Source of the DNA: Streptacidiphilus sp. P02-A3a
GTDB taxonomy: Bacteria; Actinomycetota; Actinomycetes; Streptomycetales; Streptomycetaceae
Direction: 5' to 3'
DNA length: 64,000 nt
Assembly (NCBI RefSeq): GCF_014084105.1
Contig: NZ_CP048289.1
Span: 4,287,922-4,351,921, forward strand
Shown: positions 1-7,924 of the stretch, piece by piece
Numbering within the stretch: the stretch's first letter is position 1
Layout of the letters: each line of letters opens with the position of its first letter
Translations under genes and position numbers: made by a program
Notes under the pieces: model-generated
Seen by the model: only the letters and a program-made list of their open reading frames with translations
What the model was told of the DNA's origin: nothing
Database searches by the model: none

Positions 1-274
1 TCACGGGTAGGGCGGCGGTGGGCGGCGGTGGTGGACGGCGGTGGTGTGTGGCGGACCTGCCACCGGTACCCGTCCGCGCGCCCGGGCATGCCTGCGGGCA
101 CCCGGTCGCGCCGCCGATTCACCCCGCCGGTCGCCCGCCCGGCCCCGCCGGGACCCGCCGGAGAACCGGCCGGGTGCGGCGGGGCTTCTCGGTAAGGCAT
201 GTGACGCCTGTTGCTCCCGGCGCGCGGGCCGGGGAGGTGCGTCGCGGCCGCGGTGTTGCCGGTCGGCTCCTTGG
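1..274. other. Gene-free left edge
   Basis: No convincing reading frame is seen here. The long open frames are GC-driven shadows without family signatures. The stretch begins with short GGCGGTG-type repeats and lies downstream of the DUF4097 gene, so it probably holds that gene's 3' untranslated region. Confidence 0.4.
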
Positions 275-946
275 TCACAGGCTGCGGGCGGTGATGTCGC
301 CGTGGCCGGTGGTGGCGTGGATGGCCAGGGCGGGGTTGGCGCCCTCGGTGTTCATCAGGGCGTTGTGGATCCGGCCGTGGCCGGTTCCGGCGTCCAGGGA
401 GGCGGAGGTGCCGGGGGCGGCGCCGATGGTCACGTCGCCGCTCTGGGTCTTCAGTACGACGGTGCCGTGGGTGGCCTCGGTGATCCGGATGTCGCCGCGG
501 GCGGTGGTGATCCGGGCGGGGCCGCCCAGGCGGCCGACCTCGACGCTGCCGTCGACCGCGGTCAGTTGCAACGCGGCGGTCTCGTCGATCTTGATCTGGC
601 GGTAGGCGCCCTCGACCAGGACGTCGCCCAGGCGGCCGACGCCGCGGAACTCGGCGGTGGCGCTCCTGGCCTCGACCCGGGATCCGGCGGGCAGTTGGAC
701 GGTGACCTCCAGCGCGCCGGAGGGGCCGAAGCACTGGTTCCCGGGCTCGGCGGTGCGGATCCGCAGCACACCGTCGGTGAACTCGACCGTGGTCCGCTCG
801 GCCGCCCTCACGTCGCGGCTCCTGGCCGGGTCGGCGGGCCGGACCTCGACCGTGGTGTCCGCCCGGTCGGCGGCGATGACCTGGATCCGCCCGGCGGCGA
901 CGTCCAGCACGGTGCGGATCGCGGCGGGGGACTGGAACTTCTGCAT
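275..946 (-). CDS. DUF4097-family beta-strand repeat protein
   Basis: A 223-residue protein with the DUF4097/adhesin-like repeat pattern: an N-terminal stretch (residues 1-60) followed by short beta strands rich in GDV, GDI and SVEVG motifs, such as TTARGDIRITEATHGTVVLK and KTQSGDVTIG. Such proteins are expected to fold as a right-handed beta-helix or stacked strands; no enzyme activity is known for the family. There is no signal peptide or membrane segment, so a cytoplasmic location is likely. The ATG at 946 is preceded by a GGAGAG ribosome site. It is transcribed divergently from the MarR/GbsR-like gene at 1178, and in actinobacteria DUF4097 genes often sit next to a small regulator; the shared 230-bp promoter region suggests control by that neighbour (inference). 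Confidence 0.85.
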   Translation of the reverse strand: MQKFQSPAAIRTVLDVAAGRIQVIAADRADTTVEVRPADPARSRDVRAAERTTVEFTDGVLRIRTAEPGNQCFGPSGALEVTVQLPAGSRVEARSATAEFRGVGRLGDVLVEGAYRQIKIDETAALQLTAVDGSVEVGRLGGPARITTARGDIRITEATHGTVVLKTQSGDVTIGAAPGTSASLDAGTGHGRIHNALMNTEGANPALAIHATTGHGDITARSL

Positions 947-995
947 GATGCTCTCCGGGGTTCGCTGCTCGTTGTTTCCGATGGAAGAAACACTA

Positions 996-1122
996 CGTTG
1001 CGTTCATGGATCGAGCAATGAGAAAGTTGCATCGGATGGCTGTTCATGCAGGTGAAAGCCTATTTTTCATTGCAACTGGCGTAAATCTAACGCAATGACG
1101 GAAGCCCTGCTCGTTGCATTGG
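996..1122. promoter_or_regulatory. Cluster of TTGC/GCAA half-sites between divergent genes
   Basis: The divergent promoter region has repeated TTGC/GCAA elements: CGTTGCGTTC (997-1006), GCAATGAGAAAGTTGC (1015-1030, inverted GCAA/TTGC arms), CATTGCAAC (1069-1077), ACGCAATGACG (1090-1100) and CGTTGCATT (1112-1120). The region is clearly more AT-rich than its surroundings. The spacing and the adjacent regulator suggest operators for autoregulation and control of the DUF4097 gene; this is inference from pattern only. Confidence 0.4.
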
Positions 1123-1177
1123 GGTGCGCTTGAACGCTACGCTGACGGCATCGGGGAGGAAACGAAGGGAGAGCACG

Positions 1178-1972
1178 GTGCCGGGAGGCAGACTTACTCA
1201 GCAGGAGCGTCAGCAGATCGCGCTGGGGCTGGCCGACGGCCTCGCGTACGCGGAGGTCGCCCGACGCCTGGACCGCCCCACCTCGACGATCACGCGCGAG
1301 GTGATGCGCAACGGCGGCCCCACCGCCTACCGCGCCGACCTGGCCCACCGCGCCACCGAACGCCGTGCGCACCGGCGCAGGTCCACCGCGCCCCGCGAGC
1401 CGGGGGCGCCCGCGCAGGGCTACGGACGAGACGACGAGGCCGTGCGCGAGTACGAGGAGACGTTCACCACGCTGCTGATGCAGCAGGGCCTGCCCAAGAT
1501 GACGGCGCGGGTGCTGACCTGCCTGTTCATCTCCGACGCGGGCAGCGTCACCGCGTCCGAGCTGGTGCAGCACCTCCAGGTCAGCCCGGCGTCCGTGTCC
1601 AAGGCGGTCGCGCTGCTGAGCGATCTGGGCCTGATCCGCCGGGAACGTGACGAGCGCCGCCGCGAGCGCTACTTCGTCGACGACGACGTCTGGTACCAGT
1701 CGACGATCGCGAGCGCCCGCGGTGTCGCCCAGGTCGCCGAGACCGCGCGGCAGGGCGTCAGCGTCCTCGGCCGCGACACCCCGGCCGCCGCCCGCCTGGA
1801 GAACATCGCCCGCTTCAGCGACTTCGTCAGCGAGAGCATCCTCCGCGCCGCCGAGCAGGTCCGAGAAATCCTCCACACCAAGCCCGAGCCGACCCCGGGC
1901 AGCAGCAACCCGCTCCAGCAGCCCGGGGCTTCGGGAGCGATCACCGGCTCCCCGGACGCGCGTCGGCGGTGA
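1178..1972 (+). CDS. MarR/GbsR-like winged-helix transcriptional regulator
   Basis: A 264-residue regulator. Residues 5-50 look like a helix-turn-helix of the recombinase/IS30 type (LTQQERQQIALGL, then EVARRLDRPTSTITREV), and residues 85-165 match a GbsR/MarR winged helix (LTCLFISDAGSVTASELVQH, LQVSPASVSKAVALLSDLGL, IRRERDERRRERYFVDDD). The two DNA-binding units on one chain are typical of a Streptomyces family that pairs with DUF4097 genes. I chose the GTG at 1178 because GAAGGGAG lies just upstream; an in-frame GTG at 1124 would add 18 residues with no good ribosome site. The 3' end overlaps the convergent STAS gene by 32 bp. Ligand unknown. Confidence 0.8.
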   Translation: MPGGRLTQQERQQIALGLADGLAYAEVARRLDRPTSTITREVMRNGGPTAYRADLAHRATERRAHRRRSTAPREPGAPAQGYGRDDEAVREYEETFTTLLMQQGLPKMTARVLTCLFISDAGSVTASELVQHLQVSPASVSKAVALLSDLGLIRRERDERRRERYFVDDDVWYQSTIASARGVAQVAETARQGVSVLGRDTPAAARLENIARFSDFVSESILRAAEQVREILHTKPEPTPGSSNPLQQPGASGAITGSPDARRR

Positions 1973-2330
1973 GTGGGGCGAAGGCGGTGCTGGTGCCGGT
2001 CATCTCCAACAGGGCGAGGAAGGAGGGCGGGAGGGGCCGGACGAAGGTCAGGCCAGGATCGGCGTGGGCGTCCAAGAGCAGGGCGAGGATGTCGACGGTG
2101 ACGTGGGCGACGGCGGACAGGTCGACCACCAGCGGGAGTTGCGCGTGGCGGGCGCTGCGGGTGACGGCGCCGATGCAGTCCTCGATCCTGCGGTCGAGAG
2201 TGCCTTCGAGCACGAGCGTGGTCGTGCCGTCGTGGTTCCAATGGGTTGCGCCCGACTCGGCGAACCGTTCCACCACCGCGTCCTCGGGAGGTGGGGTGCT
2301 CGGGGTGCTCGGTGCGGCGGGGCTGCTCAC
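1941..2330 (-). CDS. STAS-domain protein (anti-anti-sigma factor-like)
   Basis: A 129-residue protein with a STAS fold: the first strands are TTTLVLEGTLD, and the core is LPLVVDLSAVAHVTVDILALL. Anti-sigma antagonists of the SpoIIAA/RsbV type bind anti-sigma kinases when dephosphorylated. The usual phosphorylatable Ser in the D-S-S-G turn is missing here; the equivalent positions read H-V-T-V-D, so a Thr is the only candidate. The GTG at 2330 follows GGGAAGG, whereas longer versions of this frame run into the phosphatase gene. The neighbour 86 bp upstream on the same strand is a PP2C phosphatase, the natural partner for a STAS switch. No kinase gene is nearby. Confidence 0.75.
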   Translation of the reverse strand: MSSPAAPSTPSTPPPEDAVVERFAESGATHWNHDGTTTLVLEGTLDRRIEDCIGAVTRSARHAQLPLVVDLSAVAHVTVDILALLLDAHADPGLTFVRPLPPSFLALLEMTGTSTAFAPLTADARPGSR

Positions 2331-2415
2331 ATGGTGCCTTCCCGTTGGGTGGACCACCGGTCCACCTCTTGTACCTCCTACCCGCTGTGCCCGTCGCAGC
2401 CTCACCGGCCGGTCG

Positions 2416-4206
2416 TCAGTCTGCCGTGGGGATGCGGAGGGCGAGTAGGACGGTGTCGTCGCTGGTCTGCTGGTCGGCGACCTGGTCGGCCAGGTGCTCC
2501 AGGAGGGCGGGCAGCGGCATGGACGCGCCGGCCGCAAGGAGGGCGGCGGTGCGGTCGATGGCGGCGTCCAGGTCGTGGCCGGCCCGTTCGATCAGTCCGT
2601 CGGTGTAGAGCAGGAGGGTGGCTCCCGGTTCCAGTACGACCTGGTGGTCGTGGCGCGTGCTGGCGGGCAGGGTGTGGTGGAGCAGACGGCCGTGGTCGGT
2701 CAGCCGGGTGACCTGGCCGCTGGGGTGCAGCAGGAGGGGAGGGGGGTGTCCGGCGTTGGTCCAGGTCATGGTCCACTGGCTGTTCTCGTGGTGGATGTGG
2801 GCGTGGACCAGGGTGCCGGAGGCGGCCAGCGGCAGGATGCGGCAGGCGTATTCCAGGGCGGCCAGCGCTGAGGCGGGTCCTTTGCCGTTCTTGATCAGGA
2901 CGGCTTGGCGCAGCATGCTGCGGACCTGTCCCATCAGGGTGGCGGCATGGATGTCGTGTCCGGTGATGTCGCCGACGGTGATGGCGACCCCGGGGGCGCG
3001 GTCGGCGTGGGGGTGGGGCAGAGGGAAGGCGTCGTACCAGTCGCCGCCGACCATGTCATCGGTGCTGGCGGGGCGGTAGAGGGCGGCGATGTCCATGCCG
3101 GGCAGGGTGGGCAGGTCGGTGAGCATGGCCTGCTGGAGCTGGTGGGCGACGTGGACGCGGGCGTCGAGGAAGACCGCGCGCTCCACCGCCTGGGCGATGT
3201 AGCCGGCGATCGTGGTCAGTATCGCTGCCTCGTCCAGGCCCACCACGTGGGCGTTGTCCCAGCCCAGGACCAGGACGCCGACCGGGCCGTGCGCCGCGAT
3301 CAGCGGCAGGCAGGTCGCGGAGGCGATGGCGAGGGCGTCGAACGCGGCCAGGGCCGCGGGGCTGTAGTGCCGCTGGAGGTGGGCCCGGTCGGGGACGGTG
3401 ACCATGCGGCACTCGCGCAGCGCCCGCGAGGCGGCGAACCCGGCGCTACGGTCCATGCGCTCGGCCGAATCGCGGGGGTACGCGGTGTCGGGGTCGGGCA
3501 GGCGGTGCAGCTCGCTGCCTTCCAGGAGCAGCAGGCCGATGTAGGACGGCTTGAGGTTGCTCCTGATCAGGTTCCGCGCCCGGGTGTGCACCTGGTCCAC
3601 CGTCGCGCTGGCTGTCAGCTCCTCGGCGGCACGCAGCAGGAGCTCCGCGCTGTTGAGGTCTCGGCGCACCTGGTGGGTCTGCGACTGGGCGCGGTACTGG
3701 GCGCCGGTGGCGCGTTGGGAGGCGATCCGCAGCCGCAGCTCGGCCGAGCACGCCGCCGCCAGATCCGCGAGGTCGCCGCGTTGCTCGGGGGTCCAGGGGC
3801 GCGCGGTGGTGTCGATCGCGCACAGCACTCCCAGGATGCCGCCTTCGGCGTCGGTCAGCGGCATGCCGGCGTAGGCCGCCACCGCGTCACCGGAACGGTC
3901 CCCGGCAAGGTCGCTGCGGCGGGTGTCACCCATGAGGATCGGGCCGGCCGAGGCCACTACCTGCTGGCTCAGCGTCCGGGCCGTTGAAGCCCGCCGGGCA
4001 AGCGGGTCGAGCCCGGTGGCCGGTCCGATCACGGCGGGGAAGACCAGGTCCGCTGCTTCCCGCAGCGCTATCAGTGCGGCCGGGACGCCGAGGATGCGGG
4101 TGGTCAGGCGGGCGAAGCGCTCCATGTCCGCGTCCGGCGCCGCTGACAGGCCCGATGCCCGCAAAAGACTGGGTGCCATCGCATCGGTCATGTCTTCCAT
4201 GCCCAT
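2416..4206 (-). CDS. GAF-GAF-SpoIIE/PP2C serine phosphatase
   Basis: A 596-residue cytoplasmic signalling phosphatase. Two GAF sensor domains come first (about residues 25-160, with MPLTDAEGGILGVLCAID, and 185-325, with LPLIAAHGPVGVLVLGWD). A PP2C/SpoIIE catalytic domain follows (about 360-590) and keeps the metal-binding signatures DDMVGGDWYDAF, VGDITGHDIHAA, TWTNAGHPPPLLL, LLLYTDGLIERAG and SDDTVLLALRI. It should dephosphorylate STAS antagonists in a partner-switching cascade, and the STAS gene directly downstream fits this. The ATG at 4206 is chosen because GGGAAGGCAC precedes it; an ATG at 4227 has no ribosome site. The STAS gene has the same GGGAAGGCAC leader. Confidence 0.9.
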   Translation of the reverse strand: MGMEDMTDAMAPSLLRASGLSAAPDADMERFARLTTRILGVPAALIALREAADLVFPAVIGPATGLDPLARRASTARTLSQQVVASAGPILMGDTRRSDLAGDRSGDAVAAYAGMPLTDAEGGILGVLCAIDTTARPWTPEQRGDLADLAAACSAELRLRIASQRATGAQYRAQSQTHQVRRDLNSAELLLRAAEELTASATVDQVHTRARNLIRSNLKPSYIGLLLLEGSELHRLPDPDTAYPRDSAERMDRSAGFAASRALRECRMVTVPDRAHLQRHYSPAALAAFDALAIASATCLPLIAAHGPVGVLVLGWDNAHVVGLDEAAILTTIAGYIAQAVERAVFLDARVHVAHQLQQAMLTDLPTLPGMDIAALYRPASTDDMVGGDWYDAFPLPHPHADRAPGVAITVGDITGHDIHAATLMGQVRSMLRQAVLIKNGKGPASALAALEYACRILPLAASGTLVHAHIHHENSQWTMTWTNAGHPPPLLLHPSGQVTRLTDHGRLLHHTLPASTRHDHQVVLEPGATLLLYTDGLIERAGHDLDAAIDRTAALLAAGASMPLPALLEHLADQVADQQTSDDTVLLALRIPTAD

Positions 4207-4862
4207 GTGCCTTCCCACCCTTCTCATCCAAGGCCCCGGGGGCGCTGTGTCACAGCACAGCCCCTACCCCGTCGCCGCCCAAGGATTGACGCGGAGTGCG
4301 ACACGGTCGTCAACGCCGTCGAGCACGCGGTCGGGCTCGATTACCTCTCTGCCGGACAAGCGCAAATCTATGGTGGCTGGAGTAGATATTGGATGGCGGG
4401 GCGGTTATGGTTTCACTCGTAGCCCAGAGAGACAGCAGGGCCCGGCAGAAACGAACTGCCGGGCAGCAGTACCGCAAGCGCAGGGCGGTGCGGTGGTGGA
4501 GTACCGGAGCCAGGGTTGGCGCAGGACGGCGACGGGACTGACGACCGGACCGGGTGGCCCGCAGTAGTCAGGGGCCGCCACCAGCAGGACCGCAGGAGCA
4601 GGACCCGCATGTGCGGTACGCGGCTTGGTAAGTGATTGATTGGTAAGTGATTGATCCGTCCCAGAGGAAGAACGGAGGAACCAGGCGCCATCAGGATCGC
4701 CCGGGCAGTGTCGTGAGCCCGGGTACCGCAGGACATCGATAGCGAGGTGGTCTGAGGTCAAGCAACCGCGATCCCCGCATCGCCCCCCATCCCCCGGGCG
4801 GGTATGCGGAAACAGAGGGCCGACGCAGTTCCAGGGTCGGCAGATGGTGTAGCAGTTCCTTC
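4207..4862. other. Gene-poor intergenic stretch
   Basis: No frame here has a recognisable family signature or a ribosome site. The stretch holds a tandem 15-bp repeat (4625-4654) and locally lower GC around 4310-4400, and ends at a long palindrome. It separates the divergent phosphatase and MerR-type genes and probably holds their promoters. Confidence 0.45.
4625..4654. repeat. Perfect tandem duplication of a 15-bp unit
   Basis: TTGGTAAGTGATTGA occurs twice with no gap (4625-4639 and 4640-4654). It is AT-rich against the local background. It could be a replication-slippage duplication or a doubled protein-binding site. Confidence 0.9.
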
Positions 4863-4894
4863 GGGGCCCGGGTGCCACATGGCACCCGGGCCCC
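4863..4894. repeat. 32-bp palindrome upstream of MerR-type gene
   Basis: Two perfect 15-bp inverted arms (4863-4877, GGGGCCCGGGTGCCA, and 4880-4894) are separated by only CA. The element ends 27 bp before the ATG of the next gene. It could be an operator for a dimeric regulator, a cruciform, or an RNA hairpin that terminates or hides the leader; there is no T-tract after it. Confidence 0.9.
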
Positions 4895-4921
4895 TCCACG
4901 CGTTCCAAAAGAGAGGTACAG

Positions 4922-5260
4922 ATGACAGCAGGCGACTCCTACGGCCGTCTCGACGACGACGACTACCCCGCCTACACGATGGGCCGGGCCGCCGAGATGC
5001 TCGGCACCACCCAGGGCTTCCTGCGCGCCATCGGCGAAGCCCGCCTGATCACCCCGCTGCGCTCGGCCGGCGGCCACCGCCGCTACTCCCGCTACCAGCT
5101 GCGCATCGCCGCCCGGGCCCGGGAACTGGTCGACCAGGGAACCCCGATCGAGGCCGCCTGCCGCATCGTCATCCTCGAAGACCAGCTCGAAGAAGCCCAG
5201 CGCATCAACGCCGAATACCGCCGCGCCGCCGAACCGACCGACCCGACGGGGACGGCCTGA
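4922..5260 (+). CDS. Small MerR-type DNA-binding protein
   Basis: A 112-residue protein with a MerR-like winged helix at residues 19-75: YTMGRAAEMLGTTQGFLRAI, then LITPLRSAGGHRRYSRYQL, the canonical wing with GGHRRYS. A short C-terminal helix (about 80-105, LEDQLEEAQRINAEYRR) could be the dimerisation coil. There is no effector domain, so it resembles the small BldC-like or orphan MerR proteins of Streptomyces rather than a metal sensor. The ATG is preceded by AAGAGAGG. The large palindrome just upstream is a candidate autoregulatory site (inference). Confidence 0.85.
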   Translation: MTAGDSYGRLDDDDYPAYTMGRAAEMLGTTQGFLRAIGEARLITPLRSAGGHRRYSRYQLRIAARARELVDQGTPIEAACRIVILEDQLEEAQRINAEYRRAAEPTDPTGTA

Positions 5261-5315
5261 GCAGCTCGGACGGCAGCCCACCGATCCGGCCTGTCCGTCA
5301 GCGGGACCTGTGCTG

Positions 5316-5579
5316 CTACTCCCCGAACCGGGGAGTGCCGTTGCTGGTTGCGGTCGGCTCGTCCCGTTCGTAGGTGGAGAGCGCGAGGCCGAGGCCGAAG
5401 AACGTCGGTGCCCATTCACCGACGAAGATGCCCCAGCGGTCCGCGCGCTCCACCCCGGCACGTTCTGCCTTCAGTGATGCCAGCCAGCTGACCAGCGACA
5501 AGCCGATGGAGCCGAAGGCGGCGGCGTAGGCGTGCTCGCTGGTGAGTCCCGCTTCATGGAGCTTTCGCACGAGGGTCAT
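5316..5579 (-). CDS. Small two-helix membrane protein
   Basis: An 87-residue protein with two likely membrane helices, roughly residues 16-36 (AYAAAFGSIGLSLVSWLASL) and 47-66 (WGIFVGEWAPTFFGLGLAL), joined by a short charged loop (KAERAGVERAD). GAAAGGA lies before the ATG at 5579. The family is unrecognised; similar short membrane proteins are common in Streptomyces genomes. It converges on the MerR-type gene at 4922 and is divergent from the LitR-like gene. Confidence 0.65.
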   Translation of the reverse strand: MTLVRKLHEAGLTSEHAYAAAFGSIGLSLVSWLASLKAERAGVERADRWGIFVGEWAPTFFGLGLALSTYERDEPTATSNGTPRFGE

Positions 5580-5680
5580 GGTGCGGTCCTTTCGTCGTGC
5601 AGGGAATCCGCGGTGCGGCTTTTGCCCTGATAGGTCGAGGCTCTCCCATATGAGGCATCAGCACGCACTCGCATCGTTTG

Positions 5681-5710
5681 CGCAGAGCTTGGCGACGCAG
5701 AGCTTGGCGA
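5681..5710. repeat. Perfect tandem duplication of a 15-bp unit
   Basis: CGCAGAGCTTGGCGA is repeated head to tail (5681-5695 and 5696-5710) in the divergent promoter region before the LitR-like gene. It may be a doubled operator half or a slippage product. Confidence 0.9.
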
Positions 5711-5774
5711 CGTGGGCTTCTTCTCGACGGGCCTGGTCGGACATCGGATGTGAAGCCTGCGGGGCCCGGCCAGT

Positions 5775-6905
5775 GTGCCGAAGCCAGCCGGTCGGCGCGG
5801 TCGCCGTATGCTCCGCATCGTGCCCGAACCCGCCGAACCAGCCGCGCGGTGGCCGCAACTGCCCGCCGAGGCGAGCCTCGCCACGGGCGGGGTGGCCCGA
5901 CGACTGGGCGTGTCGCCGACCACGATCCGATCCTGGGAACGCCGCTACGGCATCGGGCCCGCTCACCGGGAGGCCGGACGCCACCGGCGATGGAGCCCGC
6001 AGGACATCGCCGTCCTTGAGGCCATGTGCCGACTGACAGCACGAGGTGTGCCGCCCGCTGAGGCGGCTCGGGCCGCCCGAGCCTCCGCCCCGGACCCGCC
6101 CGCGGACGCCGGTCGCTCGCCGCGGTCCTCGCCGCGCTGGACGCTGGAACCCCGGGCGGAGCAGGAGCAGCCGCTGGGCCCGGCGCGGACCGCCGAGGAC
6201 CCCGAGCGAACGGGAGGCGTCGTCGGCCCGAGGACCCGCCGCCGCGGCGACGCGATGGCGCTCGGCCCGGTCCGGCCCGAGTGCCGAGGGCTGGCCCGGG
6301 CCGCGATGCGGCTCGACTCCGCCGAGGCGGCGCGGATGCTGCGCGAGGTGGTCGACGACCTGGGACCGGTCACAGCCTGGACCGAGGTGATGATGCCGGC
6401 GCTGCGCGCCGCCGGTCGCAGATGGGCAGCCGACGGGGAACGCTACGTCGAGGTCGAGCACCTGCTGTCCTGGCACGTGTCCAGCGCGCTGCGCCGTGTC
6501 GCGGACCCTCCGGGAACAGTCCTGGACGGTCCGCCCGTGCTGCTCGCCGGTATGCCCGCGGAACTGCACACCCTGCCGCTGGAGGCCGTTGCCGCCGCCC
6601 TTGCCGAACGGGGACTGCCGTTTCGGATGTTCGGCCCGGCGGTCCCCCCGCAGGCGCTGCTGGACGCGGTACGCCGCACCGGACCCGCTGCCGTCGTGCT
6701 CTGGTCCCAGACCCGGCGGACCAGCGACCCGGCGCTCGTCCGGCGCGTGGTCGAGAGCGTATGGGGCGGCCGCGGATGGCACGTCCGACCTGTCGTCCTG
6801 GCGGCGGGGCCCGGTTGGGCCGGCGCCCCGTCCCCGCAGGGTGCGGTGCGCCCCTCCGATCTGCGCGGAGCCGTGGACCTGCTGGAACAACTGCTGACCG
6901 GCTGA
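5775..6905 (+). CDS. MerR-family regulator with B12-binding-like domain (LitR/CarH type)
   Basis: A 376-residue protein. A MerR HTH spans residues 36-100 (TGGVARRLGVSPTTIRSWER, with the wing REAGRHRRWSPQDI). After a proline/arginine-rich linker (102-165), residues 170-245 form the helical bundle seen in light-sensing CarH/LitR proteins, including an E-H pair (VEVEHLLSW, 228-229). Residues 253-376 resemble a Rossmann-like cobalamin domain. The expected E/D-x-H-x-x-G cobalamin motif reads E263-L-H265-T-L-P268, so the axial His is kept and the Gly is lost. The GTG at 5775 has a weak ribosome site; ATG at 5808 is an alternative start, and leaderless translation is possible. A light- or B12-responsive repressor role is inferred. 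Confidence 0.8.
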   Translation: MPKPAGRRGRRMLRIVPEPAEPAARWPQLPAEASLATGGVARRLGVSPTTIRSWERRYGIGPAHREAGRHRRWSPQDIAVLEAMCRLTARGVPPAEAARAARASAPDPPADAGRSPRSSPRWTLEPRAEQEQPLGPARTAEDPERTGGVVGPRTRRRGDAMALGPVRPECRGLARAAMRLDSAEAARMLREVVDDLGPVTAWTEVMMPALRAAGRRWAADGERYVEVEHLLSWHVSSALRRVADPPGTVLDGPPVLLAGMPAELHTLPLEAVAAALAERGLPFRMFGPAVPPQALLDAVRRTGPAAVVLWSQTRRTSDPALVRRVVESVWGGRGWHVRPVVLAAGPGWAGAPSPQGAVRPSDLRGAVDLLEQLLTG

Positions 6906-6967
6906 ACCTCACCCTCCACATGCCCGCTCCGGGAGGCGCACGATCCGGGCGGACCGGCGAGGCGAGG

Positions 6968-7534
6968 TCAGGACGAGCGTTCGGGCAGGTCGCCGCTGAC
7001 CGGGGACTGCCCGGTGAAGGCCGCGCTGCTGGGGCGAGGGGAGGCCGATCCAAGAGCGGCCAGGCGACGTGCGGCTTCTGGGTGCTTGCGGCGCCAGTAC
7101 GGGTTGTCGGCAGGCAGCCCTCCGCTGACCCGCCCGTACATGCCGAAGGTGAGGATCACCAGGCCCATGGCGAAGCTGAAGAGTACGTTGGGCATCCGGA
7201 AGCCCAGGATGTTGGCTGAAGTCCGCAGCAGGGCCAGGTTGGCGAAGCCGCTGAGGATGAACAGGGCACCGACCACCATGTTGATGACAGAGGCCAGGTT
7301 CCCGCCCGCGACCGCGCCTGCGGCCAGCAGCAGTCCGAAGACCACCGAGATCAGGCTGAGGGCACCGTTGCTGGACAGGCCCGCGATGCTGGTGCCGCTC
7401 GTGCCGAAGAAGCTCAGTTGGTTGGCGAAGCCCAGAGCGCCGAAACACAGCAGTGCCAGGCCGCTCAGTCCCGCGCCGTAGCGGTAGACGTTTGCGAGTC
7501 TGTGGTCCACAGGCAGGTCCTTGCTCAGGTCCAT
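6968..7534 (-). CDS. DUF4383 family membrane protein
   Basis: A 188-residue integral membrane protein. It has four hydrophobic helices: about 20-42 (YGAGLSGLALLCFGALGFAN), 57-78 (ALSLISVVFGLLLAAGAVAG), 82-104 (SVINMVVGALFILSGFANLA) and 114-134 (MPNVLFSFAMGLVILTFGMY). The cytoplasmic tail contains the Y-W-R-R-K-H motif found near the C terminus of DUF4383 proteins (ADNPYWRRKHPEAARRLAAL). Its function is unknown; such genes are often in stress or sigma-factor regulons. The start has AGGAGTT upstream. It converges with the LitR-like gene, with 62 bp between the stops and no obvious terminator. Confidence 0.85.
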   Translation of the reverse strand: MDLSKDLPVDHRLANVYRYGAGLSGLALLCFGALGFANQLSFFGTSGTSIAGLSSNGALSLISVVFGLLLAAGAVAGGNLASVINMVVGALFILSGFANLALLRTSANILGFRMPNVLFSFAMGLVILTFGMYGRVSGGLPADNPYWRRKHPEAARRLAALGSASPRPSSAAFTGQSPVSGDLPERSS

Positions 7535-7924
7535 GGAGAACTCCTGGGTGACGTGGGCAGACCGGGCGGTCCGCCGTCCTCCCAGTGAACGGCTGGGCCT
7601 TCTGGCGTGCCGGTCGCCTCAGTCGTGCACCGTTTCCCGCTCTGGCGCCGACCACGGCACCCGGGCGAGCGCCGTCACCGCCGGTGACGTCCCCGCTGCC
7701 GACGACGTCCGTGATCGTGGTGGCCGAGGCCGCGCTGGCCACTGATGCGGTACCACCCGCCCCGGCGCGGCCGCAGCCGCCGGGATCGGAGAATCCGCAG
7801 CTCACCGGCCAGAGCCGGGTGTTCGCGCGGGACAGGGTGCGTCCCCGGGTCGGGTTGTCGCCGACGAGCCGACCATAGTGGTTATTATCAGGGGAACTTG
7901 GCTGCTGCGACGGTGAGGTAGGCG
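7535..7924. other. Divergent promoter region
   Basis: A 390-bp gap between the divergent DUF4383 and HTH-membrane genes. No coding signature is seen. A TATTAT hexamer (7883-7888) lies about 37 bp before the downstream ATG and is a candidate -10 element. Confidence 0.4.

Noticed and set aside
4405..4908. A 167-residue minus-strand frame in the phosphatase-MerR gap
   Set aside because: No ribosome site, no recognisable domain, and it runs across the tandem repeat and up to the palindrome.
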